64,000 nt of DNA from an uncultured Dehalococcoidia bacterium (GTDB lineage: Bacteria; Chloroflexota; Dehalococcoidia; Lucifugimonadales; UBA1123), in assembly GCA_951812505.1 (NCBI GenBank), contig CATOSI010000003.1, forward strand, positions 496,001 to 560,000. The letters are read 5' to 3'. Positions 7,879 through 15,418 of the stretch are shown in pieces. The stretch's first letter is position 1, and every line of letters starts with the position of its first letter. The notes beneath the pieces are model-generated. The model saw only the letters and a program-made list of their open reading frames with translations, was not told the origin of the DNA and did not search any database. A program made the translations under genes and the position numbers.

Positions 7879-8664
7879 CTACCGAATGGCGCGATACCAG
7901 TCGGGCAGACTGTCGTCGTTGGCGGCCCAGGTGTGCTGACAGTTGCAGTCGGTGGGGGTGTCAATGTTGCTGATGGCCCGGCGCATTATCGGCACGAGGT
8001 CTTCGGAGGTAATCATGACCCAGTCCCTTTCGGCCTCGACTCCGGCAACGTCGCTCAGCCAGGACAGCCCGGCGAAACACATCTCTAGCTCTCTGAAGTA
8101 AACAACCTCAGGGTAGATCGTGGTGCACACGATGTCCGCGCCCCAGCGCCGGTACAATTCGATCTCTGCCGGGGTCTCGTTGTAGGGTCCTTGGACGCAT
8201 ATGTTGATTCCGCCGTCGCGCACCGTCCTGTCGGACTCGACGCGCGCCGCGTCAACCAGCGTGCGTCGCAGTCCGGGGCAGAAGGGGAGGTTCATGTTGG
8301 CCCTGAACCAGCCCTTGTCGTCCGCGAAGACCGTCGTGGGAAACCGTTCGCACATTCGGATGTAGTCATCGTAAACGACGAGGTCGCCGACATCGAAGTC
8401 CCTGTTCACTATACCGAAACCGTTGAGCGTAATAACGCGCCGCACGCCCAACTGTCGGAAGGCAAGCGCGTGCGCGGCGTGGTTCACGATGTCGGAGCGC
8501 ATGTCGTTGTCCTGTCCGAAGCGCCGGATGTAGTAAACGGTCGCGTCGCCGACCGTGCCCTCCAGGACTTTGACGTCGCCGAATCGAGTCTTTACGTCGG
8601 TCCTCGACACCTCCTGTTCGATAATCCCCTCGTAGCTCACGGCTCCAAGTATTCCGACACTCAT
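7879..8664 (-). CDS. Phosphorylase superfamily protein (MTAP/PNP-like)
   Basis: 261 residues with the architecture of the purine nucleoside / 5'-methylthioadenosine phosphorylase superfamily: SVGILGAVSYEG near the start, NHAAHALAFRQLGVRRVITLNGFG (about 65-88) equivalent to the phosphate-site strand, CVQGPYNETPAEI (about 171-183) as the substrate loop, and GADIVCTTIYPEVVYFRELEMCFA for the conserved methionine/glutamate region. Such enzymes cleave nucleosides with phosphate; MTA is the likeliest substrate. The start is moved seven codons inside a longer reading frame because GGGGGAG stands directly ahead of the ATG at 8664. It is alone between an unknown gene and thrC on the same strand. Confidence 0.85.
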   Translation of the reverse strand: MSVGILGAVSYEGIIEQEVSRTDVKTRFGDVKVLEGTVGDATVYYIRRFGQDNDMRSDIVNHAAHALAFRQLGVRRVITLNGFGIVNRDFDVGDLVVYDDYIRMCERFPTTVFADDKGWFRANMNLPFCPGLRRTLVDAARVESDRTVRDGGINICVQGPYNETPAEIELYRRWGADIVCTTIYPEVVYFRELEMCFAGLSWLSDVAGVEAERDWVMITSEDLVPIMRRAISNIDTPTDCNCQHTWAANDDSLPDWYRAIR

Positions 8665-8752
8665 GGTCTCCCCCCGTCTGTGCAAGTATTACGTACAAGC
8701 CGCAGTGTATAAAGCGCGTGTGGCGCGGTCAATTGACAGAGGAAGCCTGTTT

Positions 8753-8777
8753 GTCAGAATCAAGATGTACAGGATGA
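8753..8777. repeat. GTCAGAATCAGGAT-type dispersed repeat
   Basis: Copy of the GTCAGAATCAAGATGTACAGGAT unit immediately downstream of the 389-residue unknown gene, which itself contains two copies of the same unit. Confidence 0.75.
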
Positions 8778-8786
8778 GTCTGGACG

Positions 8787-9956
8787 TCAGGGGTCTTCGT
8801 ATTCTTCTTCGAGTTCTCGCATGAATGCGAAGAAGTAGTTGAGCTCGTCGCAATGTTCGCAGTAGCCGCACAGGCAGTAGTAGAAGTAGTCCTGGTCGAG
8901 GTCGTAGTAGTCGGCGGGGTCGAAGACGGAGGGTTGGGACTCGTCCATCCGCTGGGTTAGAGACCTGGTGAGAAGCGGGTCGGGAACGGCGATGGGCTGA
9001 TAGCCGGGATCGCGTTCGACCATGAACCGGTCGAATTGTTCTATGAGTTCTTCGGCCTCTCGCTTTGCGTCCTCCAGACCGTAGCTCTCGGAGGCGCGGC
9101 GTATGATGGACTGGTATATGGACTCGGATTGCTGGGCGTGTTGGGCTGCGTAGTCCCGGTAGTGGACCGAGCCGTCTTCGATGTGCATATGGCGCTGTAT
9201 CTGGGCGAGGGAGACTGGGGATTCTGAATTTTCAATTGGCAATTCAGAATTAGGAATTGGGTTGATGGTATTGTCAGAATCAGGATGGACAGGATTGGGC
9301 TGAACGGTGTCCGGCTCTTTGTCAGAATCAGGATTTGCGGGATTTATAGGATATACAGGATTGGCGTGGTCGGTGTCCGGGGGTGATTCGGTCCGGGCTG
9401 CCGCTGAATTCGGGGAATGGTCCGTCGCGGGGGATGGACTTGCGACAGGTTCGGTGGATTCTGAAGAAGTGGTTTCAGGCTGTTCGTCGTCGTAGTCGAA
9501 CTCTATCTGGCGGATGAGTTCTTTGGCTGCTGCCATGCGCAGGTGGGGCTTGTACTCGGGATAGTAGCCCTTCATTATGCCGACGAAGCGGGTGATGATG
9601 TCTCTGCCGTCGTTGGTCTCTTTCCTGACCAGGCGGTAGAGTTCGGAGGTGGAGGCGGCCATGTCTTTCTTGGGCATGTCTTCGTCTTCGGGGTGGACTC
9701 TCTTGAAGGGAGTCCGGACGTAGGTCCTCCTGAGGTAGCGCTTGCCCTCTTCCAGTCCGATTCTGGCTAGGATTCGGGCGGCTGCGATCTTGTGGGTGCG
9801 GGTGTAGTCTTTGTGTCTGAGACCGAAGAGGTGTGGGGCGTCCTCTATCGCCATGAAGGTGCTCTTGAGGTATCGAACGACATCGCGTCCGTCGTTGGTC
9901 TCTTCGAGGACGATCTGTTTGAGTTGTGCGTTAGGTTTTATCTTGGTTCTGGGCAT
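8787..9956 (-). CDS. Unknown protein: duplicated ETNDGRD domain, repeat-derived linker, Cys motif
   Basis: 389 residues, not assigned to a family. The N-terminal 170 residues contain two related helical units: EETNDGRDVVRYL (about 18-30) followed by HKIAAARILARIG, and KETNDGRDIITRF (about 112-124) followed by LRMAAAKELIRQI. Residues about 197-242 form a low-complexity Pro/Asn/Ser linker (for example NPVHPDSDN and PIPNSELPIENSES) whose DNA consists of copies of repeats found between genes elsewhere here. The C-terminal part is acidic and aromatic and includes YYCLCGYCEHCDEL, a Cys4 cluster that could bind zinc. Start uncertain: ATG at 9956, weak ribosome site. Composition outside the linker looks like normal coding sequence, so it is probably expressed. 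Confidence 0.75.
   Translation of the reverse strand: MPRTKIKPNAQLKQIVLEETNDGRDVVRYLKSTFMAIEDAPHLFGLRHKDYTRTHKIAAARILARIGLEEGKRYLRRTYVRTPFKRVHPEDEDMPKKDMAASTSELYRLVRKETNDGRDIITRFVGIMKGYYPEYKPHLRMAAAKELIRQIEFDYDDEQPETTSSESTEPVASPSPATDHSPNSAAARTESPPDTDHANPVYPINPANPDSDKEPDTVQPNPVHPDSDNTINPIPNSELPIENSESPVSLAQIQRHMHIEDGSVHYRDYAAQHAQQSESIYQSIIRRASESYGLEDAKREAEELIEQFDRFMVERDPGYQPIAVPDPLLTRSLTQRMDESQPSVFDPADYYDLDQDYFYYCLCGYCEHCDELNYFFAFMRELEEEYEDP
9229..9365. repeat. Dispersed repeats embedded in a coding sequence
   Basis: Within the 389-residue gene, two copies of the GTCAGAATCAGGAT unit (9273-9298 and 9321-9363) and one TTTTCAATTGGCAATTCAG-type unit (9229-9262) follow each other. All stay in frame without stops on the minus strand. 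The same unit occurs outside genes at 8753 and 10057. Confidence 0.8.
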
Positions 9957-10056
9957 TGTGTCAATCAACAGTTTTCAATTGTCATATTCTTGGCGCACAT
10001 GGGTTCTGCGTCTTTATAGAGTACGGATGTTCGAGTGAGATGTCAAGGGAAGATTT

Positions 10057-10213
10057 GTCTGAATCAGGATGTACAGGATGATGGGATGTACAGGATGAGC
10101 GCGGCGTTTCGGGGTTCCCGTTCCCCGTCTTCACGAGGACAGGCTTCGCGGGAATGACTGAATTGGCGTTCACCCTCACCCTCAGGGAGAGGGGATTTTC
10201 AACATACAAATGA
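10057..10213. repeat. Cluster of three different dispersed repeats
   Basis: From left to right: a GTCTGAATCAGGAT unit with a partial second copy (10057-10099), a REP-like palindrome whose core is interrupted by about 25 bases (10101-10157), and a GTTCACCCTC...GAGAGGGG unit ending in CAACATAC (about 10158-10213). They fill most of the roughly 300-bp gap (9957-10257), which has no gene. Confidence 0.75.
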
Positions 10214-10257
10214 CGATTGGTGGTTGGAACATGTCTGGACGTGGTGCGAGAGCGCGT

Positions 10258-11655
10258 TTACTGGCCGTCCATTGGGTAGGCGCCGAAGGTGAATGAGAAT
10301 AGGGAGAAGTTTTCGTTCTTCGGCATGAGCAGGAGTTCGTGGGCGGAGACTTCTTGCTGGCGTATCAGGCGGTACATGCGGGCGGAGTCCACCACTACGA
10401 TGCTGTCGCCGCTGTCGTCGTAGGTTATGTCGGCGCCGGCGGACTCTTTGGGAATGGGGCCGCCGTCCATGGTGATTCTGAACTCGTACTCTGCGCCGGG
10501 TTCGACGTCCAGGACGGCGTTCACCTCGTTGGCGTAGAACTTTATGCCAAGGTAGTCCTCGTAGTCGTCGGTGGTACGGGCGTGGCGAAGGTTTTCGGAC
10601 TCGTTGAGCCAACTTCCCTGCAGAAAGATGAAGTGGTTCTTGCGCTCGCCTGAGTCGGTGTACTCTCGGGTCACTCCGGCTTCCTCGTAGTATTCCTGGT
10701 TAGCTATGTACGCGCCGCCGAAGTCTATGTTTCTTCGGGTCCCGCCGTAGAGTTCGCGCGTTATGAACTCTTCGGGGTCGGTGGCGCGAGAACCTGTTAT
10801 CCACTGTGGGTCAGGCTCTGAGCTTGCTTCTATATGGGAGAGGTCGCGACCCCTCTCTTCGAGCAGGAAGCGGATTACCTCCTCGGTTTCTGCGTATGAA
10901 CCCTCTCCGCGGTGGTAGTAACGCACGAAGCCCGTGCCGTCCACGATGTACTTGCTGGGCCAGGCCTGGACGCGGTAGATGCTCCAGGTGACGCGGTTGT
11001 TGTCCTGGGCGACGGGATACTCTATTCCCAGGTCGGATGCCGCCATCTTGACGTTTTCGTGTAGTTTCTCGAACTCGAACTCAGGGGTATGCACGCCTAT
11101 GATGAGCAAGCCTTCGTCGGCATATTTCTCGTGCCACTCCTTCAGGAAGGGCAGAGTACGGACGCAGTTGACGCAGGTGTATGTCCAGAAGTCGAGCAGG
11201 ACTATCTTGCCCCTGAAGTCCTCGACGGCGAGCGGCTCTGAGTTTATCCAGCCATCGAGTCCCAGCGGAGCGGGAGCGGGTATCTGCCCAATATCCACAT
11301 ATCCCAGTACGTCGGGCGGAGTTGGGTCTCCTGGCAAGGGGGCAGCCTGTGCTGGTGTGGGACTGGCTTCAGGCTCTGGTGTTTGAATGACCGCCGTCGG
11401 CTGGAGGATTTCGGTTGGCACCGGGATTGCAGTTGATGCAGGAGTTACTGTTGGAGGGGGCGTCGCGGTTGGCGCAGGAGTCGGATCCGGTGGGACGGTG
11501 GGCGTTGCCATAGGGAGGAAGGCGGCAGGAGTTGGGATGAGCGTGGCCGTCGGGTCGGGAGTCTCGGGCGTAGGCTGCTCAGCGCCGCAGGCCAACAATG
11601 CAACCGCTCCCAGCAGGAATAGGGCGACGGATGGCAGAAGGAAGCGATCAGCCAC
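10258..11655 (-). CDS. Lipoprotein with DipZ-like thioredoxin domain
   Basis: 465 residues. A signal peptide ends in lipobox LLAC (Cys23), then comes a Thr/Pro-rich surface linker (about 27-115), then a TlpA/DipZ-type thioredoxin domain with the redox pair C161-V-N-C164 in FWTYTCVNCVRTLPF. This FWTYTC(V/I)NC form is typical of DipZ C-terminal and NHL-linked thioredoxins. The C-terminal 150 residues form the beta-rich module that follows thioredoxin in DipZ-like proteins. It probably reduces or isomerises disulfides on the outer membrane face. The GTG start shares one base with the TAG stop of the preceding Uma2 gene, so the two are translationally coupled. Electron donor unknown; no ccdA nearby. 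Confidence 0.9.
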   Translation of the reverse strand: MADRFLLPSVALFLLGAVALLACGAEQPTPETPDPTATLIPTPAAFLPMATPTVPPDPTPAPTATPPPTVTPASTAIPVPTEILQPTAVIQTPEPEASPTPAQAAPLPGDPTPPDVLGYVDIGQIPAPAPLGLDGWINSEPLAVEDFRGKIVLLDFWTYTCVNCVRTLPFLKEWHEKYADEGLLIIGVHTPEFEFEKLHENVKMAASDLGIEYPVAQDNNRVTWSIYRVQAWPSKYIVDGTGFVRYYHRGEGSYAETEEVIRFLLEERGRDLSHIEASSEPDPQWITGSRATDPEEFITRELYGGTRRNIDFGGAYIANQEYYEEAGVTREYTDSGERKNHFIFLQGSWLNESENLRHARTTDDYEDYLGIKFYANEVNAVLDVEPGAEYEFRITMDGGPIPKESAGADITYDDSGDSIVVVDSARMYRLIRQQEVSAHELLLMPKNENFSLFSFTFGAYPMDGQ

Positions 11656-12497
11656 TATTCACGGCTGGCAGAATCTTCATCTTGCAGGTGGCTCAGTTGT
11701 TGACGCAGCCGCTCCAACTCGGCCTCGGTTTCGTTACGTCGAGATATTTCCAAGTCTCGTTGCCGCGCGGCGTCGTCACGCTCGTTCAGGGCAGTTTCAC
11801 GCTCGTTCAGGGCGGCTTCACGTTCTATCAGGGCGGTTTCACGCTCGATCAGAGCGCTGTCACGCTCTTCCATGACATCGTTGTATTCGGGGAAGAACTC
11901 CCCGGTGGCGGGGTCCATGATTCGAAGTTTCTCGTCCTGCCAGTATATGTCCAGCCCCAGTATCTCGCTGTGTCCCCAGATAGCGCCGTCCGGTTCGTGA
12001 TGCAGCGGTATGGGCTGATAAACGCCATCCACAAGCGTGTCTCCGGCCAGCGGCTGTCCGTGGTAATCCCCGCCGGTCTCGTCGAAACGCCAGTATTCGG
12101 GAACGCCGAAGCTCGCGTAACCCTCGCGCTTTGTGGAAATATCCACGCGGCCCGTAGTCCTGGATCCGATTTCCATGACGAAGTCGGGCGGCTTGCCCAT
12201 CTCGCTTATCACGTAGCCGTTCCTGGCGAAGACGTAACCGGGATCTACGCCGTATGCCACCATGCAGTCGGGCACGAAGCGAAGAGAGCCTGGGCGGGTA
12301 TCTATGCAGAGGAATCCCTCGCCGCCCCAGAATACGTCGGTACGGCCTCTGAACACCCAAGACAGCGTGTAGTTAGCTCTCGCGCTGTGCGAGAATTGAT
12401 TAACCACGAACATCTCTCTTGGAGGAGGGTCGGGCAGCGGCTCGATGTGCTTGTAGCGCTCGTCTGTCAGTGAGGGCGCCACCATTCCGGTAGTCAT
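11655..12497 (-). CDS. Uma2 family protein with C-terminal coiled coil
   Basis: 280 residues. The N-terminal 190 residues carry Uma2 blocks: VPDCMVAYGVDPG, PPDFVMEIGSRTTG (Asp and Glu as metal-ligand candidates) and GVPEYWRFDETGG. After about residue 205 the protein turns into a charged coiled coil with a recurring seven-residue unit (ALIERET, ALNERET and variants), a common Uma2 C-terminal extension. The nuclease fold is inferred from the family; in-cell activity is undescribed. The gene overlaps the GTG of the downstream thioredoxin lipoprotein by one base. A TATAAT is seen 30 bases upstream of its ATG. A second Uma2 gene is at 864-1460 but shares only the core motifs. Confidence 0.9.
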   Translation of the reverse strand: MTTGMVAPSLTDERYKHIEPLPDPPPREMFVVNQFSHSARANYTLSWVFRGRTDVFWGGEGFLCIDTRPGSLRFVPDCMVAYGVDPGYVFARNGYVISEMGKPPDFVMEIGSRTTGRVDISTKREGYASFGVPEYWRFDETGGDYHGQPLAGDTLVDGVYQPIPLHHEPDGAIWGHSEILGLDIYWQDEKLRIMDPATGEFFPEYNDVMEERDSALIERETALIEREAALNERETALNERDDAARQRDLEISRRNETEAELERLRQQLSHLQDEDSASRE

Positions 12498-12527
12498 GGC
12501 TGGCCTCGTGGTTCATTCCGTCGTCGT

Positions 12528-12533
12528 ATTATA
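12528..12533 (-). promoter_or_regulatory. -10 element of the Uma2-thioredoxin pair
   Basis: Perfect TATAAT on the minus strand, 30 bases ahead of the Uma2 ATG, preceded directly by GGTG. No convincing -35 at 16-18 bases. Confidence 0.4.
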
Positions 12534-12582
12534 CACCGCCTAGTACCATTTCCATGTGTTTCTGATGGATGACAGCAGCCCC

Positions 12583-12639
12583 CACCCTTGGATTGCCTTG
12601 CGGCGAGCCCTTCGGGGTTCCCGCTTTCGCGGGAATGAC
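12583..12639. repeat. REP-like palindromic repeat, full-length copy
   Basis: Nearly identical to the copy at 3080-3136, including the GCCTTGCGGCGAGCCCTTC module and the terminal hairpin. It lies between the amidohydrolase stop and the Uma2 promoter, both minus strand. Confidence 0.88.
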
Positions 12640-12680
12640 AAATAGCAATCGGAGTATGTCATCTCCATCTTGAACTGGTA

Positions 12681-13913
12681 CTAGATGAGAAGTTCGTTCT
12701 CCCGCTTGACCACATTGCCCTGGGATACGATGGAGTTGACGTCGTGCAGGGCGGTTATGTCCTCGCTGGGGTCTCCATTGATGATGAGGATGTCAGCGGA
12801 CTTTCCCACTTCGAGGGTGCCGATCTCGTCTTCGAGTCCGAGGCACTCGGCGGAGGTCTGGGTAGAACACACGATGGCCTCCATTGGCGTAATGTGCATC
12901 TCCTCGACCATGACCTGCGGGATGTATGCGAAGTCGTCGAAGTTGGCGTTGGTCATTCCGGCGTCCATGCCGGTCACGAACTTGACGCCCCTATCCCACA
13001 TATCACGCAGAATCTCGAAACGGCGGGCGGGATCGCCCATCGCGCCGCTCGCGGGCGGGCGATTGCGGCCCCTGATGTTGTTGAGCCGTCCCAGAGCGAG
13101 CGTGGGGTCAACGTAGAGGCCCTTCTCGGCTATCATGTCGGCATAGTCGGGATCGTAGTCGTACATCTCATCCTCGCTCTCGGCGAGCCAGGTGCAGTGG
13201 ATGAGATTGTGTATTCCGGCATTGACGCAGTTCCTGACTCCTGCGGAGGCGTGGCAGTGGGCCGCTACTCTGAGTCCGAGTCGTTCGGCGTCCCGGACAG
13301 CCGCCCTGAGCGTTTCGACCGGGTACTGGGGGGCGCGGACGTTGGTGCCAGGGGTGAATCCGCCGCCGGTGGACATGATCTTGATGCAGTCGGCGCCCAG
13401 CTTGAACTGATTTCGTATCGCGGACACGACCGCGTCGGCGGTATCGGCCTCGGTGCCGAACATATTGCAGTGGCCGCCGGTTGTGGTGATCGGAGTTCCG
13501 GCCACTATCATGCGCGGACCGGGTATGATGCCGTCTTCCACGGCGGCCTTGATTGGCAGAACGACCTGGTTGCGGCTGCCGAGGTCGCGCATCGTGGTGA
13601 CGCCCGAGCCGAGCGCGTCCCTGACCGCTCCTACGCCGCGCATGATGAAAGTCTCGTCGCTCTCGGTCATGATGTGGGTGTAGGCGTCGGTCTGAGCGCT
13701 ACAGTGGATGTGAGTGTGCATCTCGATGAAGCCGGGCATCAGGGTTCCGCCGGAGACGTCTATGACTTCGACCTCTTCACTTTCGCCGATGCTCAGCTTG
13801 TCCTGAGACGTGATTTCCGAGATACGCCCGTCCTTCACCACCATGGCGGCGTTGGGGACAGGATCGGCTCCTGTGCCGTCAATCAAACGGTCGGACTTCA
13901 ATACGAGCTTCAT
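12681..13913 (-). CDS. Amidohydrolase family protein (imidazolonepropionase-like)
   Basis: 410 residues of the metal-dependent amidohydrolase superfamily. The metal-binding MHTHIH (H66, H68) is near the end of the small N-terminal beta domain. Further ligand candidates are the histidines of AAHCHASAG and NLIHCTWL and the aspartate of TGMDAGMTN. The C-terminal AECLGLEDEIGTLEVGKSADILIINGDP block is diagnostic of the imidazolonepropionase/Xaa-Pro dipeptidase-like branch (Amidohydro_1). Substrate unknown; histidine-pathway genes are absent. It is the third gene of a ThuA - VOC - amidohydrolase run on the minus strand; an AGTTTTCAGC-type repeat lies in the 49-bp gap before it. Confidence 0.88.
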   Translation of the reverse strand: MKLVLKSDRLIDGTGADPVPNAAMVVKDGRISEITSQDKLSIGESEEVEVIDVSGGTLMPGFIEMHTHIHCSAQTDAYTHIMTESDETFIMRGVGAVRDALGSGVTTMRDLGSRNQVVLPIKAAVEDGIIPGPRMIVAGTPITTTGGHCNMFGTEADTADAVVSAIRNQFKLGADCIKIMSTGGGFTPGTNVRAPQYPVETLRAAVRDAERLGLRVAAHCHASAGVRNCVNAGIHNLIHCTWLAESEDEMYDYDPDYADMIAEKGLYVDPTLALGRLNNIRGRNRPPASGAMGDPARRFEILRDMWDRGVKFVTGMDAGMTNANFDDFAYIPQVMVEEMHITPMEAIVCSTQTSAECLGLEDEIGTLEVGKSADILIINGDPSEDITALHDVNSIVSQGNVVKRENELLI

Positions 13914-13933
13914 CTACTCACACCTTTCCCCTG

Positions 13934-13962
13934 GTTAGTTGTTAGTTTTCAGCGGTCAGCGC
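13934..13962. repeat. AGTTTTCAGT-type short dispersed repeat
   Basis: TTAGTTGTTAGTTTTCAGC followed by GGTCAGCGC, sitting exactly between the stop of the VOC gene and the start of the amidohydrolase. Related units lie at 27951, 56325 and 63724. Confidence 0.6.
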
Positions 13963-14439
13963 TTAGTCCGCCGGTATAGCCGCCTTGGCTATGTCGAGCA
14001 ACTCTTCTTCGGACATATCGAGGTCCACCGGATCACCGTGCGGCTGCGGGACCGGGAAGCCGGTCTTGTAGTAAATCTCGATGGTGTTTCCCTCCGGGTC
14101 GTCCGCATACATTCCGAAGGCGTTGCCGTGGCTTACGGTCCGCTGTATGTTCACGCCCTCGTCCCTGAAGGTGGTATAGAAGTCCTTGAGTTCGGACAGC
14201 GTGTCCACCTTGAACGAAATTTGCTGTATAACCTGCGCGTCCGCCGGGCCGGAGCGACCCTTCATGATGACGAACTCGTGGTGTTCCTCGTCCGGGTGCG
14301 CGCTGAGAAACACCATGCCCCTCTGCTCCAGGTCTTCGTCGGCTATCTGAAGGCCCATTACGCGAGAGTAGAAGTCGCGCTGTTTCATCAGGTCGTTTAC
14401 GAATATTCCCACGTGTCCGAGTCCACTGACCTTGGGCAT
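13963..14439 (-). CDS. VOC superfamily (glyoxalase/extradiol dioxygenase-like) protein
   Basis: 158 residues with two beta-alpha-beta-beta-beta units of the vicinal-oxygen-chelate fold: GLGHVGIFVNDLMKQRDFYSR at the start (metal-ligand His9), HHEFVIMKG in the middle, QQISFKVDTLSELKDFY beginning the second unit and DPEGNTIEIYYKTG with the closing ligand Glu. Such single-chain proteins include extradiol-type dioxygenases and glyoxalase-like isomerases. The reading frame continues far upstream, but the ATG at 14439 preceded by GGAGGGATACC and the fold boundary fix the start. It lies between the ThuA and amidohydrolase genes and is likely co-transcribed. Reaction unknown. Confidence 0.88.
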   Translation of the reverse strand: MPKVSGLGHVGIFVNDLMKQRDFYSRVMGLQIADEDLEQRGMVFLSAHPDEEHHEFVIMKGRSGPADAQVIQQISFKVDTLSELKDFYTTFRDEGVNIQRTVSHGNAFGMYADDPEGNTIEIYYKTGFPVPQPHGDPVDLDMSEEELLDIAKAAIPAD

Positions 14440-14495
14440 GGTATCCCTCCTTATCTGAATCTGACTGTTGTGGTTTGACTGGCCTTCTGTGGCAA

Positions 14496-15194
14496 TCAGC
14501 CCTTGTCCGTTACCCAGTTTACTCCATTGAGCACCAGCCTCTGGAACTGCGGGGTCTGGAAGCTGAGGCCGTTGTGTCCGAGGGTGGTCTTGAATACTTT
14601 GCCGTTGCCGTAAGAGCGCGTCCAGGCGAGGTCGTATGTGCCGCCGGGCATGAATGTGGGGGCACGGTCGGGACCCCAGGCGTGGGTGCCCTCTTCGGCT
14701 TCCGCCGTCAGGAAGACGTCGTTTCCGGTTCGAGACCCCAGGTTCATGTACAGTTCGTCGTTCGTAACGAAGTCGCCGATTCCCTCGGCGCAGGGGTGGT
14801 CGGAGTTGCTGACGTTCACGGTGAACTGGCCGTATGGCGGGTGGTAGCTCTCGCCGCTTATCCATCCGCCGCCCGTGATGTCGTGGTACTCGTGCCAGTC
14901 GGCGGGCCGACAGCCGGATATGTGTATGCAGACGAACCCGTGTCCGCCGCCGACGTACTGGGAGAGCGCGACGCGCTCGTTCTCTTCCAGGGTCATATCC
15001 ATATCGCGCGCCGCGTCGAACTCGCGTCTCGTGTTGAACACGAGCGCATCGAATTCCTTCATGGCGTCGGTGGTCAGAATGCTTGCGTCCTCTGTCATCT
15101 GGACTTCGTGCCCGTCTCTGCCAAGGAAATCGAGCAGTACCGGCGTGCTTTCGTGATACGGATGGCCTCCGCCTGAGATAACCAGCAGGTTCAT
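14496..15194 (-). CDS. ThuA domain protein
   Basis: 232 residues with the ThuA fold, a class-I glutamine-amidotransferase-like domain: LLVISGGGHPYHES at the N-terminus, FNTRREF, YVGGGHGFVCIHISGC (about 80-95) and GNGKVFKTTLGHNGLSF near the end. ThuA is linked genetically to trehalose/disaccharide oxidation, but most environmental members act in uncharacterised sugar or polyol catabolism. Two adjacent ATGs exist; AGGAGG stands 5 bases before the second (15194) and only 2 before the first (15197), so the second is chosen. First gene of a probable three-gene unit with VOC and amidohydrolase, divergent from the deacetylase. Confidence 0.88.
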   Translation of the reverse strand: MNLLVISGGGHPYHESTPVLLDFLGRDGHEVQMTEDASILTTDAMKEFDALVFNTRREFDAARDMDMTLEENERVALSQYVGGGHGFVCIHISGCRPADWHEYHDITGGGWISGESYHPPYGQFTVNVSNSDHPCAEGIGDFVTNDELYMNLGSRTGNDVFLTAEAEEGTHAWGPDRAPTFMPGGTYDLAWTRSYGNGKVFKTTLGHNGLSFQTPQFQRLVLNGVNWVTDKG

Positions 15195-15418
15195 CATTAC
15201 CTCCTATGATCAAAACCAGCATTGGATTACGAGTAACTGTGAGCGATTGGAGTCTATCCCAGAGGGCAAATAGGGTCAAGCTGTGGCAGCGGACCGGAAG
15301 CATTGCAGAAGTGGCCGGTAGGTGCGATTTTCTCGAAGGTACACTTGACAGTTTTCAGCCGAAGCGCGACCCTTTTGAATATGCCAACTCCAAGACGATC
15401 CAGGCTGCGAGACATTAC

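Noticed and set aside
12744-13979. A 411-codon open frame antisense to the amidohydrolase
   Set aside because: The amidohydrolase motifs are complete; the antisense frame has no domain or ribosome site.
15206-15418. A 71-codon extension of the deacetylase frame
   Set aside because: No similarity to the family and an unusual composition; the ATG at 15419 gives the normal protein length.
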